A stretch of 64,000 bases of DNA, from contig JAJQBI010000030.1 of NCBI GenBank assembly GCA_021203365.1, positions 124,001-188,000 of the forward strand, given 5' to 3'. This stretch comes from Clostridiales bacterium (GTDB lineage: Bacteria; Bacillota; Clostridia; Lachnospirales; Lachnospiraceae). A program made the translations under genes and the position numbers. Positions 7,979-16,890 of the stretch are shown here, piece after piece (position 1 is the first letter of the stretch; each line of letters begins with the position of its first letter). The notes below the pieces were generated by a model, which was not told the DNA's origin, did no database searches, and saw only the letters and a list, made by a program, of their open reading frames with translations.

Positions 7979-8620
7979 ATGAAAAAGCAATCAGAAACTG
8001 CCAAAAAGACTCGCCAGAATTTCATTAACACTTTCTGGACACTGATCAGAGAAAAGCCTATTTCTAAAATCGCGGTCAACGAGCTTACCAAACGCACGTC
8101 CTATAACCGCGGTACATTTTATGAGTATTTTGGGGATATTGATGACCTTGTCAGAAATGCTGAGGCAGATCTCTTAGAAGAGCTAAAGCAGACAATACTT
8201 GAATTTTTGCCAAAAACAAACCCTTGGGGAAATCCGGCTCAGGGTGCTTCTGAAGGTTCAGATTCTCTGGGGAATCTGTTTCAGGCTGTGTTTATGGCTA
8301 TGAACGAAAGAATCTATCTTCTGCTGGGGCCAAACGGAGACTCCGCATTTTTTCCAAAGGTAAAATCCGAATTGCTCCCTCTGGTAGAAGATTATCTGCC
8401 GATCCCGGCTGATTCACCCTATTTTGATTATCTGATAAACTACGTAAATTCTGCCATGTTCAGCATTTTGCAGCTCTGGAACGAAAAAGGGAAAGATTTG
8501 TCTACAGAAGAAGTCGGTACTTTAATGCGGAAACTGGTTCTGTGCGGCTTAAAAGCTTATATACCATGTTGCAGCACTCATGCACCAGACGGCGCATGGC
8601 ATGGTACTGACGGTAATTGA
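7979..8620 (+). CDS. TetR/AcrR family transcriptional regulator
   Basis: 213 residues. The N-terminal helix-turn-helix reads RQNFINTFWTLIREKPISKIAVNELTKRTSYNRGTFYEYFGDIDDLV, the TetR pattern with the YxYF end of the DNA-binding domain at about residue 53. The rest is the helical ligand-binding domain. The start follows GAGGAAAAACGG. Its divergent placement next to the ABC operon suggests it represses the exporter until a substrate binds. Confidence 0.88.
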   Translation: MKKQSETAKKTRQNFINTFWTLIREKPISKIAVNELTKRTSYNRGTFYEYFGDIDDLVRNAEADLLEELKQTILEFLPKTNPWGNPAQGASEGSDSLGNLFQAVFMAMNERIYLLLGPNGDSAFFPKVKSELLPLVEDYLPIPADSPYFDYLINYVNSAMFSILQLWNEKGKDLSTEEVGTLMRKLVLCGLKAYIPCCSTHAPDGAWHGTDGN

Positions 8621-8700
8621 ATTAATCACATGACAATTTTCACTAAAACCCATATAATAATGTGATTTCTATTGTATTTTTGAGAATTCCCGCATATAAT

Positions 8701-8742
8701 AAAAGCCTCCGCTGGCAGACCAATTTCCAACGGAGACTTTCT
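8701..8742. terminator. Hairpin after the TetR gene
   Basis: AAAGcCTCCGcTGG pairs with CCAaCGGAGaCTTT around an 11-base loop, between convergent genes. It could serve both strands. Three internal mismatches lower certainty. Confidence 0.5.
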
Positions 8743-8778
8743 TATTCACAGGTGCCATTGGCATCATCCACAAAGGAA

Positions 8779-10341
8779 CTACTTTGTCTGTTCAAACAGC
8801 CATTCCCGCACTGTGTCCAAATCATATGCCACACGCCAGGTATTCATATGCTCTGCGGCATCAGACGAAGTAACGTCATCCCGCATGACGGTTCCGGTAT
8901 CAAAAATTGTCCAGTTGATGGGCGTTCCGGTGGAAGCCTGCTCTGTTACAAGCTGTTCCTGTTCCTCATCTGTAAGAGCGGCAGACCACTGTGCAATGGT
9001 GACTTCCGTTCCGGCTGCCTGCACCGCCTCCGTTATTTCAGTCATTCCCGGATAAGCTCTTGCGTCCCCTTCGGAGCAAATCATCCAGATGTTCTGCGAG
9101 GCAAGGTCTGCAATCGAATCTGTATAGGCGGAATCTGTCTGCCCGGCAACCAGCAGAGCGCCGGCAAACTCGTCCGGGTAGTCGATCAGCAGCTTGATGG
9201 AGCGTATCGTCCCGGAGGACTGACCCACAAGGTATTCTCTGGACGTATCCACATTGTACTGACTGACAATCTCTGTCACCAGCTCCATTGTATATGCAGG
9301 ATCTTCAGTGTTGGAATCTTCGTATTGGGGAACCAGTACGATGGTTTCATGCTCACTCTGCCATTCTTCCGTTGTCCAAATCACACCGCCCAGGCTCTCC
9401 GTCAAAGCGAGATATTCATCACCGCCCTCGCCGGTGGCGTCCGGCATAAACAGGACAAGAGGATATGTCGTATCCTCGTTATAATCCTCCGGCAGACAGA
9501 GGCTGTACATCAGGGTAGTTCCGTCTGAGAGGGGAAAGGTATCCAGCGTAAAATTCTCTACCAGAAGATTGACGTTTTCGGTATAGTCGGTCGAACAGCT
9601 TTCCGCCCAGGCATCCAGCGCCGTCCCATTTGTGGACGAGATGCTTCCTGTCTGCTGAACGGTGACAGAAAGCTGATTGCTGAGAGATGTCTGTACAGAC
9701 ATAGAACCTCTGCCACTGCCAGTTTCTTTTTCCTGCATCCTGTCGCCTGCCCTTTCAGACATATCGAAGCCACCTGTACCGGAGCGGTCTTCCTTTTCTC
9801 CAAAGTCGGCATCTTCAGCATCATCCGAACTGTCGAAATCTGTCAAGGTGTCGCTGTCAGAGATCCCCCGATTCCCCATCGCCTCACTGCCATAAGAGAC
9901 GGAACCACCGGAGCCACTGCCACCATAGTTCGTTGTCGTGTAATCCGTAGACAACTCAATCAGCACGTAACTTCCAATGGTGCTTTCGTCGGGAAGCACT
10001 GCTTCCGAATTGGTGTAAACAGCCACGATCTCGTAGCCGTCCACCTCATAATCCTCTGTCAAAACGCTGGACGGGTCGATCTCTGCATCGTATGCAAGGA
10101 CAACATACCACGGCTTCTGCCCATCGCCATATACATTTGTGACCAGATAGCAGTCCTGAAACGTCCGTTCATCTGCACTGCTTTCATCAGAGGGTTCTTC
10201 AGCCAGAGTTTCTGACGATTCAGTCTCCGTGGAGGATCCACCGTCTTCCTCTGCGCTTACCGTTGTCCCGCCCCCTGCGAGGGTCACGGCAAATATCAGA
10301 GAAAGCATCATTAATAAGCATTTTTTCATCGTATACTTCAT
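8779..10341 (-). CDS. Secreted alpha/beta hydrolase (esterase/PHB-depolymerase-like)
   Basis: About 520 residues. The ATG at 10341 follows AGAAGGA and opens MKYTMKKCLLMMLSLIFAVTLAGGGTTVSA, a signal peptide with a cleavage site after SA. Then come an acidic Ser/Thr-rich stretch, a small domain (DCYLVTNVYGDGQKPWYVVLAYD) and a low-complexity Gly/Ser/Asp linker. The C-terminal alpha/beta hydrolase (about 290-520) has YPLVLFMPDATG and the nucleophile motif GQSSG; a late EHMNTWRVAY may give the catalytic His. The GxSxG context is like feruloyl and PHB-type esterases. The substrate is unknown. It appears monocistronic. Confidence 0.75.
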   Translation of the reverse strand: MKYTMKKCLLMMLSLIFAVTLAGGGTTVSAEEDGGSSTETESSETLAEEPSDESSADERTFQDCYLVTNVYGDGQKPWYVVLAYDAEIDPSSVLTEDYEVDGYEIVAVYTNSEAVLPDESTIGSYVLIELSTDYTTTNYGGSGSGGSVSYGSEAMGNRGISDSDTLTDFDSSDDAEDADFGEKEDRSGTGGFDMSERAGDRMQEKETGSGRGSMSVQTSLSNQLSVTVQQTGSISSTNGTALDAWAESCSTDYTENVNLLVENFTLDTFPLSDGTTLMYSLCLPEDYNEDTTYPLVLFMPDATGEGGDEYLALTESLGGVIWTTEEWQSEHETIVLVPQYEDSNTEDPAYTMELVTEIVSQYNVDTSREYLVGQSSGTIRSIKLLIDYPDEFAGALLVAGQTDSAYTDSIADLASQNIWMICSEGDARAYPGMTEITEAVQAAGTEVTIAQWSAALTDEEQEQLVTEQASTGTPINWTIFDTGTVMRDDVTSSDAAEHMNTWRVAYDLDTVREWLFEQTK

Positions 10342-10529
10342 AAGACAAGTCCTTCTTTCTGCTGACAATCCTTATGGTTACATTGTCGGGCAAATTTATA
10401 CGATGATTATAGATGATTAACCAGAAAAAATCAATTCAATCGCGCCGCTTTGACAAACCGAGAGGTGACAGCATCAATTAAAAAAGCTTTATCCGGAATC
10501 GTCCCTCCTTTCCGGACATAAATGCACAG

Positions 10530-11825
10530 TCACCCTATGGCCGCTGTACAGACCTTTGCGATACGCTTCGCCAGAGCGAGAATCGTCCAGATCGGGGGAT
10601 TCCCCATTGACTCTGGCAGCAGCGTAGCATCGGCGATATACAGATTTTCAGGCAGGCGGCGATTGTGAAAGCTTTTCTGTTCCTCCGATGTCAGCGGCAG
10701 CATCCCGCCGGGATGTCCCGCATTCAGTGTCCCAAGGAACATATCGTCCCCGGCAATGCCCATTTTTCCAAGAATCTCTTTACAGTCAGACACACCTGCT
10801 TTCAGCCGTTCCTGGTCTGTCAGAGTCAGATCCTTTTCTACCTTTCGGCTGCGGCTGGCTCCAAAACCGGAATCTGAAAGCTTTATCATGATACTGAGTA
10901 TGTCTCTGGACGGCAGACGCCAGGATTTATTGAAGAAAAAACTGAGATAGTCCAAATAAGGGGACAGCATATAACCGTCTCTCTGCATGACGAATGGCAT
11001 TGGAATATGTTTATCCTGGCCTGCCCCTGAAAAAGGTGCCGCCACGCAAAGAACGGGATCCACAAAAAGCGTAGCTTCACAGGTGATTCCGGATCGCTCC
11101 AGAATGATTGGTGTTCCCAGTCCACCAGCAGACAGAACGACCAGATCCGCACTGTAAGTCGTCTGCTTCCCGCCTTCTTTTGCATAGACAGTATGTACGA
11201 TATTGTCACTGTGATCAATGCCGAGCTTTGTCACTTTGCAGTTGGTTTTCAGCACGGCTCCTTTGTCAATGCTCTCCTTAAGCAGCCTGCGGCTGTCCCA
11301 TTTCGCTCCTGTTCGGCACCCCAGCACACAGTGCCCGCAGTGGACGCAGCGGTCAAAGTCCACCAGCTTGCCTGTGGGCATTGGCCCAAAGCATAACTGT
11401 ACGCAGGCGTCAAAAAGGGCTTTCGTCTGGGTTGACCAATATTTCTCATGGTCAGTCGACAGGGGAATCTCCTGCGCAAGCTCCTCAAATTCCTCATCCA
11501 GATGGATGCCCAATTTCAGCAGGCCCTTATCATACCGCAGTGCGCTGCCGGTGGCGAGAGTCGTAGTTCCACCCGTGCATCTGCCATGTACCATTACCAT
11601 ATCCGAGGTAGCCTTTTGCACCCGCATGGCCGGGAACAACATAGAGATCATCCGTTCATCCAGAAACAGCCCGGTCTTGCGCAGTCCGGCCAGCTTGTCA
11701 ACAGAAAAGGCAAAGGGCACAAACTCACCCCCGGCCTCCAATATCGTCACCTGAAAATGGCCCTGCAATTCTTTGGCCACCATAGCGCCCCCAGCGCCGG
11801 AGCCTATCACAATCGCTTTTTTCAT
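10530..11825 (-). CDS. GMC-family FAD-dependent oxidoreductase with Cys cluster
   Basis: 431 residues. The FAD-binding motif GSGAGGAMVAKEL is at residues 8-20 with EAGG at the end of strand 2. The C-terminal GMC_C block is DATLLPESMGNPPIWTILALAKRIA. GMC enzymes oxidise alcohols to aldehydes or ketones. A CVHCGHCVLGCRTGAKWD motif near residue 160 has four Cys spaced like a 4Fe-4S ligand set, seen in long-chain alcohol oxidase-like members. It is third in an operon 40 bases after the small Cys-rich gene. The start follows GGAGGAACTGTTGGA, nearly the same leader as the first gene. Confidence 0.8.
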   Translation of the reverse strand: MKKAIVIGSGAGGAMVAKELQGHFQVTILEAGGEFVPFAFSVDKLAGLRKTGLFLDERMISMLFPAMRVQKATSDMVMVHGRCTGGTTTLATGSALRYDKGLLKLGIHLDEEFEELAQEIPLSTDHEKYWSTQTKALFDACVQLCFGPMPTGKLVDFDRCVHCGHCVLGCRTGAKWDSRRLLKESIDKGAVLKTNCKVTKLGIDHSDNIVHTVYAKEGGKQTTYSADLVVLSAGGLGTPIILERSGITCEATLFVDPVLCVAAPFSGAGQDKHIPMPFVMQRDGYMLSPYLDYLSFFFNKSWRLPSRDILSIMIKLSDSGFGASRSRKVEKDLTLTDQERLKAGVSDCKEILGKMGIAGDDMFLGTLNAGHPGGMLPLTSEEQKSFHNRRLPENLYIADATLLPESMGNPPIWTILALAKRIAKVCTAAIG

Positions 11826-11865
11826 TCCAACAGTTCCTCCTTTCCGGCTTGTACGGTCTCATTCT

Positions 11866-12390
11866 TTACCTGAAATCAGCCTGGCATACGTCACAGCCTT
11901 CCGTGATGCGTTCACGAAATGTCAGCTTGCCGCCCTGATAAATGCCTGCAAATATTCCCTGGTCGATGGCAGAAATGAGGTCGCAGATTTCCGGCTTATA
12001 GAAACCACTGAAATAGCATTTATGAACACAAACTGTTCCGGGCGATTCCTCACATATTTGAATCCCGATGTTGCGATAGAGCAAGGTAATAATAGCAAAG
12101 CAATCCTGCTCATCCTGCGGTCTCAACCACCGGCGAAGACAGCCCCCCAGAGCATAGGCCATTTGATATAGCTTCTGATGCAGTGTTTCGAGATTATCCC
12201 CGTGTTGAATGGCTCGCACAGCTTCCTCTGCCGTAAACTGCGCATAGGCTTTCAACCGTTCCGTTCCGGAACGCCAGGTAACCTTCGGCGCGTCTGCGCC
12301 GAAGGCTTTTGCCGTTTGCCGCATCAGGATCTGTAATTCAAGGTTTGCGCCAAACCTGCTGGATAATGCGCGGTAAATCAGCCGGTTCAT
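11866..12390 (-). CDS. Small protein, possibly ATC-hydrolase-like
   Basis: 174 residues from the ATG at 12390; the stop of the preceding gene and this start share a base (TGATG), giving tight coupling. The N-terminal two thirds are helical. The C-terminal part reads CVHKCYFSGFYKPEICDLISAIDQGIFAGIYQGGKLTFRERITEGCDVCQADF. Its conserved Cys, D-x-G and R-x-TEGCxxC pattern reminds me of L-2-amino-thiazoline-4-carboxylic acid hydrolase-like proteins, a broad family mostly without that activity. It may bind a metal or FeS cluster and assist the GMC or reductase partner. Function uncertain. Confidence 0.55.
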   Translation of the reverse strand: MNRLIYRALSSRFGANLELQILMRQTAKAFGADAPKVTWRSGTERLKAYAQFTAEEAVRAIQHGDNLETLHQKLYQMAYALGGCLRRWLRPQDEQDCFAIITLLYRNIGIQICEESPGTVCVHKCYFSGFYKPEICDLISAIDQGIFAGIYQGGKLTFRERITEGCDVCQADFR

Positions 12391-15155
12391 CACAGCGCTC
12401 CAATCAGAAGGACATCCCCGACCGGAGTGGCCGCGGGCTTATACAGCCCGTCAATCGTCTGCTGATGCAGCTCCATGATATTGTTTCGGCGCAGCTTCAG
12501 GTTGGGAGTCAGCTCTCCGGTGAAGATTTTCAACGGGCTGAACATCAGCGCATACCGCCTGACCTGCTCCGGGTGGGAAAGCTGTTCGTTGACAGACCGA
12601 ATCGCAGCCGCCAGTGTTGTTTCGTCCGGAACGGACTTTTCATCCTCCGGCCAGAGCAGAGCGACGCAGTATGGCCGTTGTTCTCCCACCAGCAGAGCCT
12701 CGCTGATGCCGGGAATATCCCGCAGGAGGGTCTCCACCTTTTGCAGATTGATATTCTTTCCGTAGGAGTTGATAAGAATTTCTTTCTTCCTCCCGATGAT
12801 CTGAAGGTGTCCGTTTGCCGTGATCGCTCCCAGGTCTCCCGTATGTAAGCGTGCATCCTCACGGCCATCATAGGCCATCGCCACCTGAGGACCTTCCACC
12901 AGAATCTCTCCGTCCTCCGCCAGCGTTATCTTCGTCTCCGGCAGCGGAGGGCCAACAGTCGTAATATCGTTGGCGCCCAGCCGATTCAGGGTGATAAGCG
13001 GCGCTTCCGTCAATCCATAGGCATCATGAATCTCAATGCCCAGTTCTCTGAAATCCTCCAGGAGCTTCTGACTGACCGGCGCAGAGCCGACGATGAGCTG
13101 GTCACACCGATCCAGGCCGGCTTTTTTCAGCAGCGATCTTCTCAGGATCGGGCACAGAACACGCTTCAGCGCAGCGTTTTCACTGGAGATGTAGATACTT
13201 CCCAGCTTATTCTGAGCCAGCTGATCCCAGATCTTTTCATAAAATCTGGGGATGGAGAAGAAAATTGTGGGTCTGACTTTGGGCAGTGTCTCCGCCAGCT
13301 TGTCAAAATCATTGAGGAAATAGAGAGACGCCGGTGCACCCAGATAATAGGGCGTGTAAGCCCCCAATATTCCCTCAACCACATGACTCAGCGGTAAAAA
13401 GGACAGATAGGTCGCCTGTCTGGTGCGGCTTTTGAAACTGAGCAGAGATGCCATTGTCTCGGCCATCCAGCGCAGCTGAGCCTGGGAAAAGGCCACGCTC
13501 TTGGAATTGCCGGTGGTGCCGGAGGTATAGCGCAGGGTGGCCATATCCTGACAGGAAACCTGCACAGGTGAGAGTTCCCGTTCTTTTCCCAGAGAGAGGA
13601 ACTGCTTCCATGACAGAATACGCGCGTCATCCGGCAGAGGCGCATTTTTTGTAAAGGAGACTATTGTTCCTCCAAATGTCATCTCACTGACATGGGATAA
13701 AATGCGAATGTCCCCGATGAAGAACCAGTTCGCACTGCTTTTTTGCAGCAGTTCGTCCAGTTCATTGGCGGGGGTAGTATAGTACAGCGGCACGCTGGTG
13801 GCACCGGACAGGCCGATAGCGACATCCAGTATAAAATAGGTGACGCTGTTGATGCCGCTGACAGCAACCTTACTGCCCGAACCGATGCCAAGAGCCTGAA
13901 GCGCTCTCAGCGTCTCCTCAATACGCCGACCGACAGACGAAGCGTTGCTTTCCCGAATGCCGTCGGCGGTCACGTCGTAATAGGTAATAGATGTATTCTT
14001 CCGGTTCAGGCAGAAGCATACCTGTTCAAACACGGTTCGACTGTTATGGTCGAGGAAGTTCCTGCTGGTGGCATAGGCCAGAAGATTTGGAAGATACTCC
14101 CGCCAGTCAAGTTGATATACCCCCATAAACCGTTCGGTGTTTGTTGTGTCGTATGTTTTATTTTCTGTGAAGTAGGGAGCCAGTGAGAGCATATTGGTCA
14201 GGATACTCTTTTTCGCAGGCTTCTCCTCTGACAGATTGCGGGAAGCGCCGATTCTGTCAAGAAATGGGATTGGGAGAAACAAAGGCTTCGGCAGCCGTAT
14301 GGAGAGCGTTTTCTCTGCCCAGTCCCATACAGCGTCGATCAGCTCCGCCACGGTCGGCTGTGCCGAGGCCGAAGCGGTCAGGTGGAAGGTTTTCCCCACA
14401 GCGTCCTCCGCATAGGTGATACGAATGATAGACTTTGCAACATAGTCCACCGGCACCATGTTGACACGCATGGACTTTCTGATCGGGAAAACACGCATCT
14501 GCTGTTTCAGGTACAGCTTCAGTGGATAGTAAAGGGTATTGAAATTTTTCACCCGTCCGGTTCTGGAATCTCCCACGATCTGACCGGGTCGGAAAACAGA
14601 GACAGGGAGCTGCCCCATTGCCTGTGCGACAAGGCGCTCTCCCTCAAACTTGCTTTGCTCATACAGACTGGAAAAACCGGCATCTGTCAGGGAATCCTCC
14701 ATGATCTGACCGCTTCGTGTTCCGGCCACATATGCGGTGGACACATGGGAAAAGCGTCGAAGCGGGTGGTCGGCCTGAATGCGTCTGGCAAAGTCCAGAA
14801 CATGATCTGTGCCGGTGACGTTAACCTCCCAGAACTGTTTGCGGCTGTGGTTGATGCCGATGACGGCAGCGGTGTGAATGACGTAATCAGTGTTATGAAT
14901 CAGCCGCTCCTGATCTGCAGCCGAAAGGCCCAGATCTTCTTTTGTGATATCCCCCAACACAGGCAGGATGCGGCTTCCAAGATTCTCTGTCAGCTCAGGG
15001 CGTCCGTACCAGAGAGCGGTTAGGGTGTTGATTGCCTCCCAGACAGAACCGGATCTTGTGAGGCCATAGACGACATCGTCCGTCGTCTGCATAAGTTCAG
15101 AAATGACTTCTGTCCCCAAAAATCCGGTTGTTCCGGTTATAAAAAGATAAAACAT
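12390..15155 (-). CDS. Fused thioester/fatty-acyl reductase and acyl-CoA synthetase
   Basis: 921 residues. Residues 1-370 are an extended SDR reductase (NAD_binding_4): TGTTGFLGTEVI, YVIHTAA, STAYVAGT and the YEQSKFEGE catalytic Tyr/Lys. Residues 390-915 are an AMP-forming ligase of FadD type with LRYTSGTTGNSKSVAF, DAYGLTEAP, LHTGDLG, GRKKEILINSYGKNI and a terminal LTPNLKLRR lysine. Every core motif looks intact. Together they could activate an acid and reduce it to aldehyde or alcohol. In carboxylic acid reductases the order is ligase, carrier, reductase; here it is reversed and no carrier domain is seen. The ATG at 15155 follows GGAGGAACTGTTG; the TTG at 15170 is less likely. Confidence 0.82.
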   Translation of the reverse strand: MFYLFITGTTGFLGTEVISELMQTTDDVVYGLTRSGSVWEAINTLTALWYGRPELTENLGSRILPVLGDITKEDLGLSAADQERLIHNTDYVIHTAAVIGINHSRKQFWEVNVTGTDHVLDFARRIQADHPLRRFSHVSTAYVAGTRSGQIMEDSLTDAGFSSLYEQSKFEGERLVAQAMGQLPVSVFRPGQIVGDSRTGRVKNFNTLYYPLKLYLKQQMRVFPIRKSMRVNMVPVDYVAKSIIRITYAEDAVGKTFHLTASASAQPTVAELIDAVWDWAEKTLSIRLPKPLFLPIPFLDRIGASRNLSEEKPAKKSILTNMLSLAPYFTENKTYDTTNTERFMGVYQLDWREYLPNLLAYATSRNFLDHNSRTVFEQVCFCLNRKNTSITYYDVTADGIRESNASSVGRRIEETLRALQALGIGSGSKVAVSGINSVTYFILDVAIGLSGATSVPLYYTTPANELDELLQKSSANWFFIGDIRILSHVSEMTFGGTIVSFTKNAPLPDDARILSWKQFLSLGKERELSPVQVSCQDMATLRYTSGTTGNSKSVAFSQAQLRWMAETMASLLSFKSRTRQATYLSFLPLSHVVEGILGAYTPYYLGAPASLYFLNDFDKLAETLPKVRPTIFFSIPRFYEKIWDQLAQNKLGSIYISSENAALKRVLCPILRRSLLKKAGLDRCDQLIVGSAPVSQKLLEDFRELGIEIHDAYGLTEAPLITLNRLGANDITTVGPPLPETKITLAEDGEILVEGPQVAMAYDGREDARLHTGDLGAITANGHLQIIGRKKEILINSYGKNINLQKVETLLRDIPGISEALLVGEQRPYCVALLWPEDEKSVPDETTLAAAIRSVNEQLSHPEQVRRYALMFSPLKIFTGELTPNLKLRRNNIMELHQQTIDGLYKPAATPVGDVLLIGAL

Positions 15156-15216
15156 CAACAGTTCCTCCAATCGTGCGTATATGAAATCATGCCTGTTTAA
15201 TGCTCCTAAAATATGC

Positions 15217-15276
15217 TTTACTCTTAAATTGTTATCTGCTATAATGCATTATAGCTACGAGATAAGCACAAGTCAA
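15217..15276. promoter_or_regulatory. Two crossed divergent promoters sharing a 14-bp palindrome
   Basis: Plus strand: -35 TTTACT (15217-15222), 17 bases, -10 TATAAT (15240-15245), driving the HxlR gene. Minus strand: -35 TTGACT (15271-15276), 17 bases, -10 TATAAT (15248-15253), driving the reductase operon. The two -10 boxes are the halves of the perfect palindrome TATAATGCATTATA (15240-15253). Polymerase cannot occupy both at once, and a dimeric regulator on the palindrome would close both. Confidence 0.75.
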
Positions 15277-15330
15277 CCACGCAGTTTTTGTGGAGCAGGT
15301 AAGAAAAAACTGATTTATGGAGGAAATGAA

Positions 15331-15663
15331 ATGGCGAACGAGCATGTTTGTCCCTGCACTGTGGGATGTCCTTTGCAAAAAGCAATGAGTGCGATCGGCG
15401 GAAGGTGGAAAATGTCCATTTTGTGTTCGCTGTCGAATGACGGTCCCACCAGATACAATGACATCAAGCGGAAAATTGGAAGCATCTCCAACACCATGCT
15501 GGCGAAATCTTTAAAGGAACTGGAGGAGGACGGGCTGGTCAAAAGGACAGAGTATATGGAAGTTCCGATTCGGGTTGAGTACGAAATAACAGACTCTGTT
15601 CGCTCCCTGATTCCGATTTTGACAGAACTTGCTGTGTGGGGGAACCGTTTGAACAACAAATAA
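15331..15663 (+). CDS. HxlR-family transcriptional regulator
   Basis: 110 residues from the ATG at 15331, which follows ATGGAGGAAATGAA; the longer track ORF begins upstream of the promoter. The winged helix reads CPLQKAMSAIGGRWKMSILCSLSNDGPTRYNDIKRKIGSISNTMLAKSLKELEEDGLVKR, the HxlR signature. The N-terminal CPCTVGCPL carries three Cys; in HxlR relatives such as YodB and HypR a Cys near this position senses quinones, aldehydes or disulfide stress. It probably controls the divergent reductase operon and itself. Confidence 0.88.
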   Translation: MANEHVCPCTVGCPLQKAMSAIGGRWKMSILCSLSNDGPTRYNDIKRKIGSISNTMLAKSLKELEEDGLVKRTEYMEVPIRVEYEITDSVRSLIPILTELAVWGNRLNNK

Positions 15664-15665
15664 AA

Positions 15666-15707
15666 AACCGGCAGGCCGCCACGATTTTCTGTGACGACCT
15701 GCCGGTT
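15666..15707. terminator. Bidirectional terminator after the HxlR gene
   Basis: AACCGGCAGG pairs with CCTGCCGGTT around an inner imperfect stem. On the minus strand the hairpin is followed by a T-run. It separates the convergent HxlR and AEC transporter genes. Confidence 0.8.
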
Positions 15708-15797
15708 CCTGTTATCTTTCGGTGCCGGACAACTGTGGGGCCAGAGGCATTATCTGCCTGAATGTGTTCTGCATTGCAATCATGGATTCAGATTGAA

Positions 15798-16721
15798 TCA
15801 TCCAAATACCCGGGTGGCCAGCATCCCAAACAGTGGAATGGTAAACATTGACAATAGTGTTGTAAATACGACAACATTTCCGGCAAATGAGGCGTCCCTG
15901 TCATACCTGGCCGCCAGAATTGCGGTGGTATTCGCCACCGGCATTGCCACAAGCACCGTAGTCACTTCAGCCACGAGCTGGTCCGGATGCAGCAGAACGC
16001 AGAGTGCGAAGGCCAGAAGGGGCTGAATCAGAAGCCGCAGCACCGTAATCTCAAGCAATTCTTTTGAAAAGAAATCATGATAATCCACATTGGCCATAAT
16101 GCACCCGATTACAAGCATGGTTACCGGCGTCAGGCACTGACTGAAGTCATATACCGTATCATACAGAAATTCCGGAATCTCAACCGGAAATAACATCCAC
16201 AAAACACCAACAGCCGTTGTAATTACACAGGGATGCGTCACAGTACGCCTGAAAACGTCCCGGAAGCTCCCTCCCTCATGAAAGCATTCAAGTCCCAGTC
16301 CCCACATGAAAATGCGCACCGGAAGAAGGTACACGGACGCACAGATAAGCCCATCTGAACCATATAGTCCCTCAACTACGGGATTTCCCAGGTATCCCGC
16401 ATTTGAAAACTGAAAGGCGTATCGAAGGACTCCTCTTCTGTTTTCCGGCTGTTTTTTCCACATAAACCGGCTCAGGAAAAACCAGAGAAGCTGCAGGCCC
16501 GCTCCCATCAGAGCAATTTCGAAAAGAGAGCCAAGAGCCGATGCATCCGATTTTGAAAACGCATAAAGTATATTGCAGGGCAAAATCAGATTAATCAGCA
16601 GGTTTGTAAGACTCTGCCTCCCTTCCTCACTCACAAAATTCCGCTTTTTAAGAACAAATCCGACAATAAGCATCAGGAACATTTTTCCCTGCATCGTGAG
16701 CAGGCTATACATATCTACCAT
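15798..16721 (-). CDS. AEC-family transporter (auxin efflux carrier fold)
   Basis: About 307 residues with ten predicted helices: MFLMLIVGFVLKKRNFVSEEGRQSLTNLLINLILPCNILYAF is the typical AEC opening, and the end is VVFTTLLSMFTIPLFGML. Family members carry organic anions such as malate, or act as weak-acid carriers. The track ORF starts at 16937, but the first 70 residues overlap the upstream terminator. The ATG at 16721 opens the first helix. It lies just past the uronate operon terminator, so it should have its own promoter. Confidence 0.82.
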   Translation of the reverse strand: MVDMYSLLTMQGKMFLMLIVGFVLKKRNFVSEEGRQSLTNLLINLILPCNILYAFSKSDASALGSLFEIALMGAGLQLLWFFLSRFMWKKQPENRRGVLRYAFQFSNAGYLGNPVVEGLYGSDGLICASVYLLPVRIFMWGLGLECFHEGGSFRDVFRRTVTHPCVITTAVGVLWMLFPVEIPEFLYDTVYDFSQCLTPVTMLVIGCIMANVDYHDFFSKELLEITVLRLLIQPLLAFALCVLLHPDQLVAEVTTVLVAMPVANTTAILAARYDRDASFAGNVVVFTTLLSMFTIPLFGMLATRVFG

Positions 16722-16800
16722 ATCTTTTCTAACTCTCCATTTATGGAATGAATTTCGCGTCCATTGATTGAAATAAAGCCCGGGCGCGATTTCCATTATA

Positions 16801-16842
16801 AACAAAATTCCCGTTATTTCAACAAATAACGGGAATTTTGTT
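16801..16842. terminator. Terminator of the uronate operon
   Basis: AACAAAATTCCCGTTATTT and AAATAACGGGAATTTTGTT form a perfect 19-bp stem with a four-base loop, downstream of the fructuronate reductase on the minus strand. It is AT-flanked on both sides and could act in both directions. Confidence 0.9.
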
Positions 16843-16890
16843 TTAAAAAATATGGTTTGGCATTCGCTGTTTCTTTCCGGCTGCCCCGGC

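Noticed and set aside
7787-7990. N-terminal extension of the first ABC ATPase
   Set aside because: The extension reads through the promoter and palindrome; the ATG at 7786 has a strong ribosome site and matches the family N-terminus.
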